A DNA stretch of 5,258 bases, taken from assembly GCA_023423605.1 (NCBI GenBank), contig JAFAFF010000070.1:1-5258 (forward strand). Reading direction: 5' to 3'. Origin of the DNA: Pseudomonadota bacterium (GTDB lineage: Bacteria; Pseudomonadota; Gammaproteobacteria; Xanthomonadales; Xanthomonadaceae). Below, one piece after another: positions 5,094 through 5,258 of this stretch (position 1 is the first letter of the stretch; the number at the start of each line of letters is the position of its first letter). A model generated the notes under the pieces. The model was given only the letters and a program-made list of their open reading frames with translations, did not search any database and was not told the DNA's origin. The translations under genes were made by a program, and so were the position numbers.

Positions 5094-5099
5094 ATTATG
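5094..5099 (-). promoter_or_regulatory. Possible -10 (CATAAT on the minus strand) for the unknown gene
   Basis: Read on the minus strand the box is CATAAT, a five of six match to TATAAT, about 47 bases upstream of the ATG at 5047. No good -35 is seen at 16-18 bp, so the call rests on the -10 alone. Confidence 0.35.
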
Positions 5100-5154
5100 C
5101 CTGCTCCTTCGTGCAGGCCATGTTGCAGACACCCCTCCCATGCCAGGTATCTCC

Positions 5155-5258
5155 ATGCCCAACGCCCGTCCCGTCGCCATCCTCGGTGGCGTCCGAATTC
5201 CGTTCTGCCGCCAGAACACCGCGTACTCGGATGTCGGCAACCTTGGCATGTCGGTACG
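5155..5258 (+). CDS. N-terminus of a FadI-like thiolase (acetyl-CoA C-acyltransferase), truncated by window end
   Basis: Thirty-four codons plus two bases are visible. The peptide contains RPVAILGGVRIPFCRQNTAY followed by DVGNLGMSV, the first strand and substrate-loop region of the thiolase fold. It aligns with the start of FadI (RIAIVSGLRTPFARQATAF, then a leucine-glycine segment). Thiolases of this group cleave 3-ketoacyl-CoA with CoA in beta-oxidation, or run the reverse condensation. The active-site cysteine and the C-terminal Cys/His motifs lie outside the window, so substrate range cannot be judged. The ATG at 5155 is preferred because AGGT (5145-5148) lies 6 bases upstream; the in-frame ATG at 5140 has no ribosome site. 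Whether a fadJ-type partner follows cannot be seen. Naming it FadI rather than another thiolase is inference. Confidence 0.85.
   Translation, partial: MPNARPVAILGGVRIPFCRQNTAYSDVGNLGMSV

Noticed and set aside
5052..5249. 65-codon minus-strand frame opposite the thiolase start
   Set aside because: It is opposite a clear thiolase N-terminus and covers the divergent promoter; no ribosome site or family resemblance.

Overview
The window is GC-rich, with dense coding and strong third-position G/C bias. It looks like the chromosome of a Stenotrophomonas or close relative (Xanthomonadaceae/Lysobacteraceae, Gammaproteobacteria). Two things point there: a GTAG-headed palindrome after the second sodC gene that matches the SMAG/REP elements typical of S. 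maltophilia, and a set of conserved core genes of that lineage. This assignment is an inference from pattern recognition, not a database result.

Layout on the + strand: (1) bases 2-121 are the last 39 codons of a gene whose C-terminus resembles that of AmiD/AmpD-type N-acetylmuramoyl-L-alanine amidases. (2) A roughly 107-bp gap holds a bulged hairpin and a perfect NtrC-type operator that runs into the ntrB start codon. (3) ntrB (229-1284) and ntrC (1277-2728) overlap by 8 bp and form the two-component nitrogen-limitation switch. (4) Two tandem Cu/Zn superoxide dismutase genes (2812-3375 and 3417-4064) both encode predicted lipoproteins with complete metal-ligand sets. (5) A 95-bp convergent gap carries two strong hairpins: one SMAG-like REP and one terminator-like palindrome. 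(6) A minus-strand gene (4160-5047) encodes a 295-aa protein I cannot assign. (7) A divergent promoter region has a perfect 6-7-6 palindrome across the predicted -10 of the rightward gene. (8) The first 34 codons of a FadI-like thiolase start at 5155 and run off the end.

How the genes work together: NtrB phosphorylates NtrC under nitrogen limitation, and phosphorylated NtrC activates sigma-54 promoters elsewhere. The operator at the ntrB start implies NtrC autoregulation, probably repression as at the enterobacterial glnL promoter. The sodC pair is probably a small operon that protects the cell envelope from superoxide and is functionally unrelated to ntrBC. The minus-strand gene and the thiolase share an intergenic region and may share a regulator.

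Most of the window is ordinary core genome. I found no mobile element, CRISPR array, RNA gene or defence system. The best second-look items are the NtrC operator that replaces the expected ribosome-binding site of ntrB, the unassigned minus-strand protein, and the palindrome in the divergent promoter.
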